Under the pieces are notes generated by a model. That model ran no database searches. It was not told the origin of the DNA and saw nothing but the letters and a program-made list of their open reading frames with translations. A program made the translations under genes and the position numbers. Shown one piece after another: positions 33,752 to 43,044 of a DNA stretch of 64,000 bases (position 1 is the first letter of the stretch; each line of letters starts with the position of its first letter). The stretch comes from an uncultured Acetatifactor sp. (GTDB lineage: Bacteria > Bacillota > Clostridia > Lachnospirales > Lachnospiraceae): positions 60,967 through 124,966 of the forward strand of contig CAJTZD010000004.1 of the NCBI GenBank assembly GCA_910584235.1. The letters run 5' to 3'.

Positions 33752-36028
33752 ATGGGCTATATAGGGAAATATGAGAGCACCATCTTTTCCAACCCGGCGA
33801 ACAGGTACTGCATCGTGTCGGTCAAGACGTCCGACACATCCGTCCCGGCACAGGCCAGGGACAGGCGGCGCTACCGGGACCACCTGATCCGCTTCACCGC
33901 CGTGGGATACAACATCCCCATGACGGACGCAGTGGAACTGGAGCTGGAAGGGGAATGGGTGGACAGCAAGTACGGCCTGCAGCTCCAGGTGGAGCAGTGC
34001 CGTGAGATTGTGCAGAAGACAGAGGAAGGGGTGCTTGCCTACCTGGGCTCCGGGCTGATAAAGGGCATCGGGGAGAAGACCGCCGCCCAGATCGTGGCCC
34101 GATTTGGCGTGGGCACCCTGGACATCCTGGAAAAGGCTCCGGAGCGGCTGCTGGAAATCCGGGGCATCACAGAGAACAAACTCCAGGACATCAAAGCATC
34201 CTATCAGGAGAGCAGGATGCTCCGGGACATCATGGCGCTCCTGGCCCCTTTTAAGCTGACGCCAAAGACAGCGCAGAAGATCTATGAGCACTTCGGCTCT
34301 GCCTGCCTGGACATCCTGCGGAAGAGCCCCTTTGAACTCTGCCGGATGCCGGGGTTCGGGTTCCGGCGGGTGGACGCCATCGTGCAGAAGACGGAGAGCA
34401 GGCCCCACGACCCCATGCGCATAACGGGCGCCCTCCACTGCGCGCTGACGGAGGCGAAAGGGAACGGCGGCCACCTCTATCTTGAAAAAGAGGAACTGTA
34501 CAAGGAGGCTCTGCGGCTCCTGAATGAGATGGCCCCTCTGCCTGCGATGCGCGTCCGGGAAAGTGAGGTGGACAAGGCGCTGGAGGAAATGATACTGGGC
34601 GGCAAAGCAATCTCCGCGAAAGGGTGCATCTACACCCCGGCGGCATTCTCCCAAGAGGATGCCACAGCCAGGGAAATCGCAAAGCGCCTGACAGGGAACC
34701 TCCCTATGGAGGGGAACCTGGATGCCGTACTTGCATCGGTGAAGGCGGAGCTGGGCCTGCAGACCGCAGCAAAGCAGGAGGCGGCAGTGCGGACGGCTTT
34801 CCAGTACAATCTGTCCATCATCACCGGCTCCCCCGGAACGGGCAAGACCACGGTGCTGAAGGTGATCCTTGCGGCCTACCGGAAGCTGTTCCCGAAAAAG
34901 AAGATATCCCTGATGGCGCCTACCGGGCGTGCCAGCCGCCGCATGGCGGAGAGCACGGGTTTCCTGGAAGCCTGCACCCTCCACAGCGGCCTCAGGCTTG
35001 TGGGAGAGGAGGACGGGGGAAGGCTGCAGAAGGATGCCGCCGCACTGGACGCGGACCTGGTCATAGTGGACGAATTTTCCATGGTGGACATGTGGCTTGC
35101 CAGCAGGTTCTTTACTTCCCTGAAAGAGGACGCAAAGGTGGTGCTGGTGGGAGACCCCGACCAGCTGCCCAGCGTGGGGGCGGGGAACGTGTTCAGGGAG
35201 CTGATACAGTGCGGGCTTGTGCCGGTGACGGTGCTGGACACCATCTTCCGCCAGGCAAAGGACAGCCTCATCGCCCACAATGCCAGGTTCATCAACGAAG
35301 GGAACACAAAGCTCTACTATGGGGAGGACTTCCAGTTCCTGCCCTGTGAGAGCCAGGAGACGGCGGCAGCGGCCATCATGGAGAGGTACTGCAGCGAGAG
35401 CCGGGAGAACGGCATCGAGCATGTGCAGATACTCTCCCCTTTTCGGACGGACGGGGCGGTGTCCGCGGACAGCCTCAACGCCGCCATCCGGGAGGCGGTG
35501 AACCCTTTCCGCTCCACGGAGGACGAGGTGCAGCTGGGGACGAAGGCTTTCCGGGTTGGCGACCGGGTCATGCAGACGAAGAACACGGAAAAGGTATCCA
35601 ACGGGGACCTGGGGTTCATCCGCTACATCAGGGATACGGAGAAAGGGAAGCGGATTGGCCTTGACTTCGGGGAGAACCGCCAGATGGAGTACGGCGTGGA
35701 GGACCTTGCCAACTTAAGCCTTGCCTACGCCACCACCATCCATAAGGCCATGGGGAGCGAGTACGATATCGTACTGATGCCCCTGCTGAAGGCCCACTAT
35801 GTGATGCTCTGCCGCAACCTGCTGTACACAGGGATCACCCGTGCAAAGAAGCGGGTGGTCCTGGTGGGGCAGAAGCAGGTGCTGCACATGGGCATCCACC
35901 GCAACGAGATCAGTAAGCGCAACACCCTGCTGGGGGAACGCATCCGCCTCTATTATAAGGCGTTTGCCAGGAGCGCCGGGCTTCCGGTGCCTGTGTTCCC
36001 GGAGGGGCAGATGAAGGCGGCAGGCTGA
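33752..36028 (+). CDS. RecD2-like helicase
   Basis: A 758-residue superfamily 1 helicase. It has an N-terminal OB-like part, two helix-hairpin-helix stretches (LIKGIGEKTAAQIVARFG, CRMPGFGFRRVDAI), Walker A GSPGTGKT at 359-366, Walker B VIVDEFS with D440/E441, GDPDQLPSVGAG, and the C-terminal TIHKAMGSEYD and LLYTGITRAKKRV blocks, which is the RecD2 domain order. These enzymes unwind 5' to 3' and act in repair and recombination. The ATG at 33752 follows AAGGAGG directly; a longer start at 33602 covers the broken membrane-protein frame and is rejected. It fits with the neighbouring YqaJ exonuclease. Confidence 0.9.
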   Translation: MGYIGKYESTIFSNPANRYCIVSVKTSDTSVPAQARDRRRYRDHLIRFTAVGYNIPMTDAVELELEGEWVDSKYGLQLQVEQCREIVQKTEEGVLAYLGSGLIKGIGEKTAAQIVARFGVGTLDILEKAPERLLEIRGITENKLQDIKASYQESRMLRDIMALLAPFKLTPKTAQKIYEHFGSACLDILRKSPFELCRMPGFGFRRVDAIVQKTESRPHDPMRITGALHCALTEAKGNGGHLYLEKEELYKEALRLLNEMAPLPAMRVRESEVDKALEEMILGGKAISAKGCIYTPAAFSQEDATAREIAKRLTGNLPMEGNLDAVLASVKAELGLQTAAKQEAAVRTAFQYNLSIITGSPGTGKTTVLKVILAAYRKLFPKKKISLMAPTGRASRRMAESTGFLEACTLHSGLRLVGEEDGGRLQKDAAALDADLVIVDEFSMVDMWLASRFFTSLKEDAKVVLVGDPDQLPSVGAGNVFRELIQCGLVPVTVLDTIFRQAKDSLIAHNARFINEGNTKLYYGEDFQFLPCESQETAAAAIMERYCSESRENGIEHVQILSPFRTDGAVSADSLNAAIREAVNPFRSTEDEVQLGTKAFRVGDRVMQTKNTEKVSNGDLGFIRYIRDTEKGKRIGLDFGENRQMEYGVEDLANLSLAYATTIHKAMGSEYDIVLMPLLKAHYVMLCRNLLYTGITRAKKRVVLVGQKQVLHMGIHRNEISKRNTLLGERIRLYYKAFARSAGLPVPVFPEGQMKAAG

Positions 36029-36212
36029 AGCAGTATCATGCGCAAAGACGGCATCATGCCATCCATGCGGTACTTATGAGCGTCAATATCAATATTTTTC
36101 AGATAAAGATTGTGCAGGTGGGCGCTGCCGCAATGCCGGGCAGAGGACGGCAGACGGATGCGCCCATGGGTATATCAGGGAATCCTGATGGAAAAGCGAC
36201 AGGATGGGTAAT

Positions 36213-36231
36213 CCCTTACTGGCTGTAAGGG
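36213..36231. repeat. Hairpins in the gap 36029-36277
   Basis: CCCTTAC (36213-36219) pairs with GTAAGGG (36225-36231); a smaller hairpin, ATCAGG/CCTGAT, is at 36174-36189. No T-run follows either. Nothing else is seen in the gap before the repeat-rich gene. Confidence 0.4.
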
Positions 36232-36277
36232 GTATTCACCATAAATGTATTGTAGCAGAGGAAAGGAGATTGAAGGA

Positions 36278-38596
36278 ATGAATAAGAGCGGAGATTCGGC
36301 AACCATGTACAGAACAATACCGGCGGTGGCAGGGCTTAATAAGGTGGAGGGCTTCGACCCGTCCAGCCTGCTCGGCCATACCGTCTCCCCGACAACCGGG
36401 GAAGAGGGGCTGCAGCTGGGCCTTGCCTACAAGAAGCTGTGGTTCCGCCTTGCTTACCCTGAGGGGCGGCTCCAGACGGAAAAGGTTTCCCTGACGGAGC
36501 AGATGGCGGTGTTTGAGGCACGGGTCTATCTGCACCATGGCGATGCAGCCCCGGTGAGTAGCTTTGTTTTTGGCTGTGCCAAGGAGGACGCCCCCAGAGG
36601 CCGCTATATCCAGGCGGCGCAGGACCAGGCCATGGACGCGGCCCTGACAGATGCGGGGTTCGGGCTGCAGTTTGCTGACGTGTGTACGGACGGCAGGATG
36701 GCGGGAGATGGAGAAAAGCCCGTACATCCCGGAGCCGGGGATGCGGCAACAGAAAAGAACCCTGCCCGGAATGCCGGAAGCGCAGGAGCAGTGGTTTCCG
36801 CCGGGAATGCCGTCCATGCCGGAAACGTGGTAAGGCCATTCCCCGGTACATCAGCTGATGCAGGGACGAAAAAGGCACCAGCGCAGGGGGCACAGCCCTT
36901 TGGAGCCAGACAGCCTGTGCAGACAGCCGCAATGCCGCAGGGACAGGCGGCACCAACCGGAACCGGACAACTTGTCCGCACAGCCACAATGCCCCAGAAC
37001 CAGGGGAGACAGCCGATAGGAACTCGACAGTCCGTTCAGACAGCGTCAATGCCCCAGAGTCAGGGGAGACAGTTGGCCGGAAACGGACAGCCTGTTCAGG
37101 CAGCTGCAATGCCCCAGAACCAGGGAAGACAGCCCACAGGAGCAAGGCAGCCCATTCTGGCAGCCGCAATACCGCAGGGCCAGACGACACCGACACCGCC
37201 CGCAGGAGCAAGGCAGCCTGCCCAGGCAGCAATGCTGCAGGGAACGGGATTACCCGTTGCCGGAACCGGAAAGCCGATTCAGGCTGTAGTTCCGCAGGGG
37301 CAGGACACACACCTGGCTGGGGACAGACAGGGTGTTCCGCCTGTTCTGCCGCAGAAGGGGGAGACACCGCCTACTGGAATCAGACAGCCTGCCCAGACTG
37401 TAATGCCGAGAGAGCAGGGGATGCTGGCTACCGGAAATAAGCTGCCGGTACCTCCCGCAATGCCGCAGAAGCAGGAGATGCCAGCTGATGGAACCGGAAT
37501 GTCTGCCCAGACTGTAATGCCGAATAACCAGGGAGTGCCGCCTGCTGGAAATAAGCTGCCGGTATCCCCTACGATGCCGCAGAAGCAGGAGCCGCAGCCT
37601 GATGGGACCGGACAGCCTGTTCAGGCAGTAGTGCCGAAAGATCAGGGAGCACAGCCTACTGGGAAGAAACAGCCGGTAACTCCCGCAATGCCGCAGGGCC
37701 AGGGGGTGCAGCATGGCAGTAAGGAGAATACGGCACAGCTGGCAGCACCGGCGGCTCCGGTATCGGCAACATCCAGGAAAGCGGCCGCTGGCGGCTCTCG
37801 CTCGGGAGAAGCCGTCAAAGGCAGCACAGCATCAGGAGGACAGGCTGCATCACCGAATCCTGATACAGAGCAGGGACAGGATGCTTCATCTGCAGGAGCT
37901 GTGGACACTGCCCATCCTGCTAAGGGACAGCGGTATTTTGGAAATACGAAAGCTGCTGCAACTGCACAGCAGGGCCAGTCCGGCCGGCTCCCGGTGCCTC
38001 CGGCATCTCCGGAGAATAAAGGGGCAGTGCAGGCATCCGGTTCCACGGACACCCTGCCCGTCCCGCCCATGGGAAAAAGGGGGCAGGCAGATGCGGAGCC
38101 AGCCGTTGCGGCAGATGCCCTGCCCGTCCCTGCTGGCAGCCCTGGGAAAGAAGAATCCCGGTCAAGCGTATTGGAAGCCATAGCGCTGCTGAATGGCCAG
38201 GCGCTTCCTGCAGGCACATCTGAAGGCATGGCAGGGGAGAGCAATGGCAGCATCGCTGGAACCGCCACCGAAAATGGAGCGGCAGCATCCATGGAAGCCG
38301 CATCCACGGAGGGAGACCTGCCAGCAAATAGGGAAACAGCACAGGGAGAACCTGTCCCGCGCTATACGCCTGACATGCCCGTGGAGGAGATCGTAAGCCT
38401 GATGACTCTGGAAGAGGCCGGAAAGGTGGTAGTGGACACCGGCGTGAGCAAAGGGCAGACCATTGCGGAAGTGGCACAGAGGCGCCCTCCCAGCCTGAAG
38501 TTCTACCGCTATGGCGGATACAAGGGCCCCAACAACATCCTCCGTGCGGCGGCCCAGGTCATGCTGGACTCCATTGAGGGGCAGAAAGCCAGCTGA
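36278..38596 (+). CDS. Repeat-rich protein with conserved ends, possible annealing protein
   Basis: A 772-residue protein. The N-terminal 130 residues are conserved-looking (VEGFDPSSLLGHTV, LGLAYKKLWFRLAYPEGRL, RYIQAAQDQAMDAALTDAGF); the last block resembles the R-ALA-AGFG stretch of phage single-strand annealing proteins, which would suit the neighbouring YqaJ exonuclease, but this is weak. Residues about 200-480 are imperfect ~20-residue Pro/Gln/Gly repeats (GARQPVQTAAMPQ-type), then more low complexity. A small C-terminal domain (MPVEEIVSLMTLEEAGKVVV, YRYGGYKGPNNILRAAAQ) follows. A GAAAGGAG site precedes the ATG at 36278. Confidence 0.55.
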   Translation: MNKSGDSATMYRTIPAVAGLNKVEGFDPSSLLGHTVSPTTGEEGLQLGLAYKKLWFRLAYPEGRLQTEKVSLTEQMAVFEARVYLHHGDAAPVSSFVFGCAKEDAPRGRYIQAAQDQAMDAALTDAGFGLQFADVCTDGRMAGDGEKPVHPGAGDAATEKNPARNAGSAGAVVSAGNAVHAGNVVRPFPGTSADAGTKKAPAQGAQPFGARQPVQTAAMPQGQAAPTGTGQLVRTATMPQNQGRQPIGTRQSVQTASMPQSQGRQLAGNGQPVQAAAMPQNQGRQPTGARQPILAAAIPQGQTTPTPPAGARQPAQAAMLQGTGLPVAGTGKPIQAVVPQGQDTHLAGDRQGVPPVLPQKGETPPTGIRQPAQTVMPREQGMLATGNKLPVPPAMPQKQEMPADGTGMSAQTVMPNNQGVPPAGNKLPVSPTMPQKQEPQPDGTGQPVQAVVPKDQGAQPTGKKQPVTPAMPQGQGVQHGSKENTAQLAAPAAPVSATSRKAAAGGSRSGEAVKGSTASGGQAASPNPDTEQGQDASSAGAVDTAHPAKGQRYFGNTKAAATAQQGQSGRLPVPPASPENKGAVQASGSTDTLPVPPMGKRGQADAEPAVAADALPVPAGSPGKEESRSSVLEAIALLNGQALPAGTSEGMAGESNGSIAGTATENGAAASMEAASTEGDLPANRETAQGEPVPRYTPDMPVEEIVSLMTLEEAGKVVVDTGVSKGQTIAEVAQRRPPSLKFYRYGGYKGPNNILRAAAQVMLDSIEGQKAS

Positions 38597-38720
38597 AGCC
38601 CGCACCGCCCTGCTTACAGGCACCGCCTGGCTGTATGGGCTGAAAGGTAAGGCATCTGGAATGAAGCCATGTGTGCCTGTAAAAGGGCCATAGTTGTAAA
38701 AGAAAATTACAGATGGTATT

Positions 38721-38785
38721 TCCTGCAGCTGTCCGGAACCACAGCCATATAGATGAAGCCTGTGTGGTTCCGACTGTAGCAGGAA
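38721..38785. repeat. Large imperfect stem-loop before the DUF5688 gene
   Basis: CGGAACCACA (38734-38743) pairs perfectly with 38763-38772; outside an internal loop TTCCTGC (38721-38727) pairs with GCAGGAA (38779-38785). The structure is 50 bp upstream of the next gene. It may be a single-strand initiation or leader structure; no T-run follows. Confidence 0.5.
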
Positions 38786-38835
38786 TAAGGCCCATGGAGC
38801 GTCATGGGCAAAGATGAAAAGGAGGCCAAAGAGAG

Positions 38836-39738
38836 ATGAATATGAAAGTTTTTGCTGACATGATCTGCAGGGAAGTGGGAAGACGGCTCGGGGAAGGTGT
38901 CTGCGTGGAAGTCCGGGATGTAAGGAAGAACAACGGGACTATCCTGCATGGGCTGCTGGCCAGAAAAGAAGGCTGTAACGTGGCCCCTACAATATATCTG
39001 GACACATATCTGGAGGCATATGAGAGGGGGATGCCCCTTGGGCCGATCGTCCGGAGGATGCTGGACGCCTATCAGGAGAATTGGGGCGAAGGGCCTATAG
39101 ATATGGGATTCTTCCGTTCCTTTGAGCGGGTACGGGACAGGATATGCTGCAGGCTGATTGGCAGGGAAAGGAACGAAGCGCTGTTGGAGGAGATACCGTA
39201 TATCGAGTTCTTGGATCTGGCAGTCTGCTTCTATTATGCCTACCGTGGAGAGCTGGGTGACGGAATGATCCAGATAAACAATTCCCATATGGAGATGTGG
39301 GGAAGCAACATGATGGAGCTGCTTGCCCTGTTGAAGCGCAATACCCCCAGGCTCTTTCCATGGGCATGTTGCGGGATAGAGGAGGTTCTGACAGAAACGG
39401 CATGCGGTGACGATGCGGATTTCAGACACATCCTGGATGCATTATGCGAAGAGGTTCCCATGAAGGTCCTGAGCAATACGAAGAGGCTCCATGGGGCTGT
39501 CTGCATGCTCTATCCGGGCGTCCTGAAAGAGATGGCGGACAGGATGGGGGGAGATTTCTTCATCCTCCCCAGTTCCGTCCATGAAACAATCCTCCTGCCG
39601 GACGCCGGCGAAGGGCTCAATGGAGCGTTAAGGCAGATGATTCGCGAAGTGAACAGCACAAAGGTAGCCCCGGAGGAAGTGCTGTCCGATACCCTTTACC
39701 GCTATGACAGGGCCATGGGCAGGGTCATGACGGCCTGA
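38836..39738 (+). CDS. DUF5688 family protein, copy 1
   Basis: A 300-residue protein with the whole DUF5688 layout as I recall it: KNNGTILHGLLARKEGCNV, APTIYLDTYLEAYERG, IPYIEFLDLAVCFYYAY, a middle HMEMWG, VLSNTKRLHGAVCMLYPGVL, DFFILPSSVHETILLP and VAPEEVLSDTLYRYDR. The family is common in Lachnospiraceae elements, often in several copies, and has no known function. Two more divergent members are on the minus strand at 60549 and 62592. AAAGGAGG lies 8 bp before the ATG. Confidence 0.82.
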   Translation: MNMKVFADMICREVGRRLGEGVCVEVRDVRKNNGTILHGLLARKEGCNVAPTIYLDTYLEAYERGMPLGPIVRRMLDAYQENWGEGPIDMGFFRSFERVRDRICCRLIGRERNEALLEEIPYIEFLDLAVCFYYAYRGELGDGMIQINNSHMEMWGSNMMELLALLKRNTPRLFPWACCGIEEVLTETACGDDADFRHILDALCEEVPMKVLSNTKRLHGAVCMLYPGVLKEMADRMGGDFFILPSSVHETILLPDAGEGLNGALRQMIREVNSTKVAPEEVLSDTLYRYDRAMGRVMTA

Positions 39739-39786
39739 GGCGTTGTGGGTTCTGTTATCCTGCATGCAGGATGATGGCATCCGCTC

Positions 39787-39880
39787 AGGGTATTTAACAG
39801 CGAAATCCTGCACATTCTGGCAAAATATTATATTGTCCCCGGCTTGTCTGGGTTAGGAAAATGCCGGGGGCATTATCTGT
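39787..39880 (+). repeat. Dispersed intergenic repeat, copy C
   Basis: Shares TATTTAACAGCGAAATCCTG, CACATTCTGGC, and after an AT-rich insertion CCCCGGCTTGTCTGGGTTAGG with copies A and B. It lies about 70 bp upstream of the next gene, as copy A does. Confidence 0.6.
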
Positions 39881-39949
39881 TGTATGGGCCGGGAAGTCCA
39901 TACGGCAGGAACAAAATTCTGCATTACGCTGCAGGGGACAGGAGGAAAG

Positions 39950-40522
39950 ATGGAACTGCTGATATATGTGCTCCATGGGGCATGGCACACAGAGGATACG
40001 GATGGGATCGAAATCCTCGGGGTGGCAGAAGAGACAGGGCCGCTGCTCGGAAAGCTGCATGGAATCGCAGACAGGAAGGCAGAGGGCTATGTTGAGCTGT
40101 GCGGCCATGTCTGGGAGGAGCATGGAGAAAGATATTACGAAGCCATGGACGGGGATGGGAGATATGCAAGATTCTATGTTGTGGAAGAGCATCTCCATAT
40201 TTCCGGCAGGGCATTAGGAAGGGCAATCCTGAAAAAGGCAGCCGGCAGAAGGATGGCATGCAGGAGGTGCGGCTCGAAGGTGCGCCGGGAAAGGGAGGCA
40301 GGCCTCCGGGAGGAGTACCCGTACTACTGCCCGCGGTGCGATGAAAATATGTATTCCTTTGAGTGCATGGAAATGAGCTTGAGGGAGAGACGGCGGATAC
40401 AGTGCCGGAAACGGGCTGCGAAAATAAGGGAAAGGGGGAAGCGCCATGAAAGACGGGCGGATGAAAGCGGCTGGACATGGAAACGGAAGGCTGCGGGGAC
40501 TGGACAGATGGACAGAGGCTGA
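39950..40522 (+). CDS. Zinc-ribbon element protein
   Basis: A 190-residue protein. The N-terminal 100 residues form an alpha/beta domain (MELLIYVLHGAWHTEDTDGI, GHVWEEHGERYYEAMDGD). Residues about 105-145 carry C-x2-C (ACRRCGSK) and C-x2-C (YYCPRCDEN), a zinc ribbon like those near primase genes. The C-terminus is very basic. The ATG at 39950 follows GGAGG closely. It is directly upstream of the primase, so it may help bind DNA for priming; this is inferred from position. Confidence 0.55.
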   Translation: MELLIYVLHGAWHTEDTDGIEILGVAEETGPLLGKLHGIADRKAEGYVELCGHVWEEHGERYYEAMDGDGRYARFYVVEEHLHISGRALGRAILKKAAGRRMACRRCGSKVRREREAGLREEYPYYCPRCDENMYSFECMEMSLRERRRIQCRKRAAKIRERGKRHERRADESGWTWKRKAAGTGQMDRG

Positions 40523-40563
40523 GGCATAAGCCTTTTACAAGCGGAGGGAAAGGAGGCGAGCCC

Positions 40564-42705
40564 ATGGGAGACCCGTACCCACAGGGATTCCCGTTCGGGA
40601 TCCGGGACGTGGCGGAGCTGCTCCACCTGAGGGTGCGCCGCCGCCAGCCGGACAGCATGTATACGGACTGCCCGTTCTGCGGGGACCGCAGGGGCAAGAT
40701 GAACATCAACTTCACGAAGAATGTCTGGCGGTGCAACTACTGCGGCGAGGGCGGCGGCATGCTGGCCCTCTACGCAAGGCTCAACAATACCACCAGCTCG
40801 GATGCCTACCGGGAGATCTACGATGCCCTCCTGGCGGGGGACACCACCTGGGGGGACGGGGAAACGGAAAGGAAAGAGGCGGCCCATGTAGGCAGTGGAG
40901 GCACCCTGGCTGACACGCCGCTTCGAAGGGCAGGAGCCTCCCCGGAAAATGCGGCAGAGTGCAGGAAAGGGGCGGATTCCTGTCCGGCAGATGCGGGCAG
41001 GCGTAAGAAAGAGCCGGGACCTTGTCCGGCAAAGGCAGATGGCGGTTGGAATGGGACAGAATCCTGTCTGGCAAACGAAAGCGGGCGTAGAAGGGTAAAA
41101 AAACCCTGCCCGGCAAACGCAGGCGGGCGGGAGAAAATGGAACCTATGCCGCCATATGCAGATGCCAGGAAAGAACCTGAAATCCAGTTTCCATATACTG
41201 CGTTGCAGAACGAAGTGGAGATACCCCAGGCGGAGCGGGCCAATGACCAGCAGGTGCACCAGGCCTATTCGCTGTTATTGGGGATGCTGAGCCTGACACC
41301 CGCCCACCGGGCGCACTTAAAGTCTGAAAAACGCGGCCTGACGGACAGCCAGATTGACGCTTTCGGCTTCAGGAGCACGCCGCCCGGCTTCCTGTGCCGC
41401 TCCCTGGCGGAGAGGCTGCAGAAGCAGGGCTGTACCCTGGAGGGAGTGCCCGGGTTCTACCTGCACGAAAAGGGCTACTGGACTGTGCGGTTCAGCGGCC
41501 ATGCCTCCGGTATCCTGATCCCGGCCATCGGCATTGACGGGTTCATCAAGGGAATGCAGATTCTGCTGGATACGCCATTCCGGGATAAGGGTGACCCTCC
41601 GGGGAAAGCCGGGACGAAATATATCTGGCTGTCCTCGGCTTCTAAGAATAAGGGCATTACCTCAGGAAGCCCGGTGCATTTCGCAGGGGATCCGTTTTCC
41701 AGGACAGTCTACGTCACAGAGGGCCTGCTGAAAGCGGACATCGCCCACTGCCTGACGGGCAGGACATTTGTGGCGGTGGCGGGGGCGAACAATGTGAAGC
41801 CTTTGGAGCCGCTGCTCGCCCTGCTGGCGCAGAACGGTACGGAGCTGGTGGTGGAGGCCTATGACATGGATAAGTGCAGTAATGAGATGACTGCAAAGGG
41901 AAGCTCCCAGATATGCAGGATGGCGGTAAGGCATGGAATGGAATGCCGCCGCCTGACATGGAACCCGAATTATAAAGGGATTGACGACTGGCAGCTTGCC
42001 TTGCGGAGGGAGAAACGGAAAGTGCAGGAAAACCGGCAGGACAGTGAGGCGCTGAACTTTAAGGAAAAGTATCTGTTGGGACAGTGCGGAATGGATGCCA
42101 TGAAGCAGAAGTTGGAGAACCTGCGCAGGGAGAAGCATCCGTGTAATCTGGACAGAGAGTCCGGCCAGGATGGTGAAAGCAGAGCTACGGAGAGCCTGGA
42201 CGGGCCGCCAGTATCAAGGATTGATGGCGGCAGAATGATGGAGAAGCTCGGGCTGACAGCAGAGGAATATGCCGTTTTCTGCCATGACGGGGAGAGGGCG
42301 CTGGAAGAGATGCTGGATGCCCAGAAGCGTGACTGCAGGTTCCGCATTTACCAGCTTGCTCTTGAAACAGGGGAGACAGTCCCTTTTGCTTTCAAGGGGA
42401 TCCTTGATCTGTACAAAGCGGGATATGAACAGCCTCCGGCGGCGAAGTACAGGCTGGCGGCAGATTCCATACTTACCTGTCCAGCGGAATGGAAAGATGC
42501 GGAGATTCTGAAGCGCCTTTCGGCGTGCTTTGGAAGCCGTGTGCCGGAGAAAGAGAAAGGATGCATGGAGCACCCGCTTGCACCATCGGATGTGGTAGAG
42601 CTGAAAGACGGGGGAGGCCGCCGTTATTTTTATGTGGACGGATTGGACTTTGAACCTGTTCGGTTCTCGCCATTCCTGGTAAAGGACAGGGAACCTTCAA
42701 AATGA
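40564..42705 (+). CDS. CHC2 zinc-finger DNA primase with Toprim-like domain
   Basis: A 713-residue primase-like protein. The CHC2-type zinc finger is clear: C36-P-F-C39 and C57-N-Y-C60. A low-complexity stretch with Cys-Pro-Ala repeats (about 110-215) follows. The catalytic part has FIKGMQILLDTP, VYVTEGLLKADIAHCL (Toprim Glu), VVEAYDMDK (D-x-D) and KGIDDWQLAL. The C-terminal portion (EEYAVFCHDGERALEEMLDA) is of unknown role. Transferred single strands need priming in the recipient, so a primase suits the element. AGGAGGCG precedes the ATG at 40564. Confidence 0.85.
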   Translation: MGDPYPQGFPFGIRDVAELLHLRVRRRQPDSMYTDCPFCGDRRGKMNINFTKNVWRCNYCGEGGGMLALYARLNNTTSSDAYREIYDALLAGDTTWGDGETERKEAAHVGSGGTLADTPLRRAGASPENAAECRKGADSCPADAGRRKKEPGPCPAKADGGWNGTESCLANESGRRRVKKPCPANAGGREKMEPMPPYADARKEPEIQFPYTALQNEVEIPQAERANDQQVHQAYSLLLGMLSLTPAHRAHLKSEKRGLTDSQIDAFGFRSTPPGFLCRSLAERLQKQGCTLEGVPGFYLHEKGYWTVRFSGHASGILIPAIGIDGFIKGMQILLDTPFRDKGDPPGKAGTKYIWLSSASKNKGITSGSPVHFAGDPFSRTVYVTEGLLKADIAHCLTGRTFVAVAGANNVKPLEPLLALLAQNGTELVVEAYDMDKCSNEMTAKGSSQICRMAVRHGMECRRLTWNPNYKGIDDWQLALRREKRKVQENRQDSEALNFKEKYLLGQCGMDAMKQKLENLRREKHPCNLDRESGQDGESRATESLDGPPVSRIDGGRMMEKLGLTAEEYAVFCHDGERALEEMLDAQKRDCRFRIYQLALETGETVPFAFKGILDLYKAGYEQPPAAKYRLAADSILTCPAEWKDAEILKRLSACFGSRVPEKEKGCMEHPLAPSDVVELKDGGGRRYFYVDGLDFEPVRFSPFLVKDREPSK

Positions 42706-42774
42706 GAGGGGGTATCCAGAAAATATTTATAAACGGTAAAAAAGCCGGATATGAAACTGTGGAAAGGAGAGGAA

Positions 42775-42972
42775 ATGAAAGAATATATAGTGACGATGTT
42801 GGTCATTGCCGATGAAGATACCGTAAAAAATGAATACGGGGACAATGTGGAGGATATGGTGCGCTGGTCCATGCCGGATGATGTGGAGTTTGGTTACAAT
42901 GTCTTGGGATCGGAAGAGGTAATGAGCGAAGATGGGAGGAGGGCTGATATGGAGATGGATGAAATATATTGA
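42775..42972 (+). CDS. Small acidic hypothetical protein
   Basis: A 65-residue protein, MKEYIVTMLVIADEDTVKNE, with acidic segments and no recognised motif; it ends MEMDEIY. The ATG at 42775 has AAAGGAGAGG just upstream, better than the in-frame ATG at 42751. It lies between the primase and the PcfK-like gene on the same strand. Confidence 0.5.
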   Translation: MKEYIVTMLVIADEDTVKNEYGDNVEDMVRWSMPDDVEFGYNVLGSEEVMSEDGRRADMEMDEIY

Positions 42973-43044
42973 ATCAATTCAGGTGTTCTTAAAAAAAGCA
43001 GGCATATGGGCCGGTTTTATCTGGTTTAGAGTAAGGAGGCAGAT

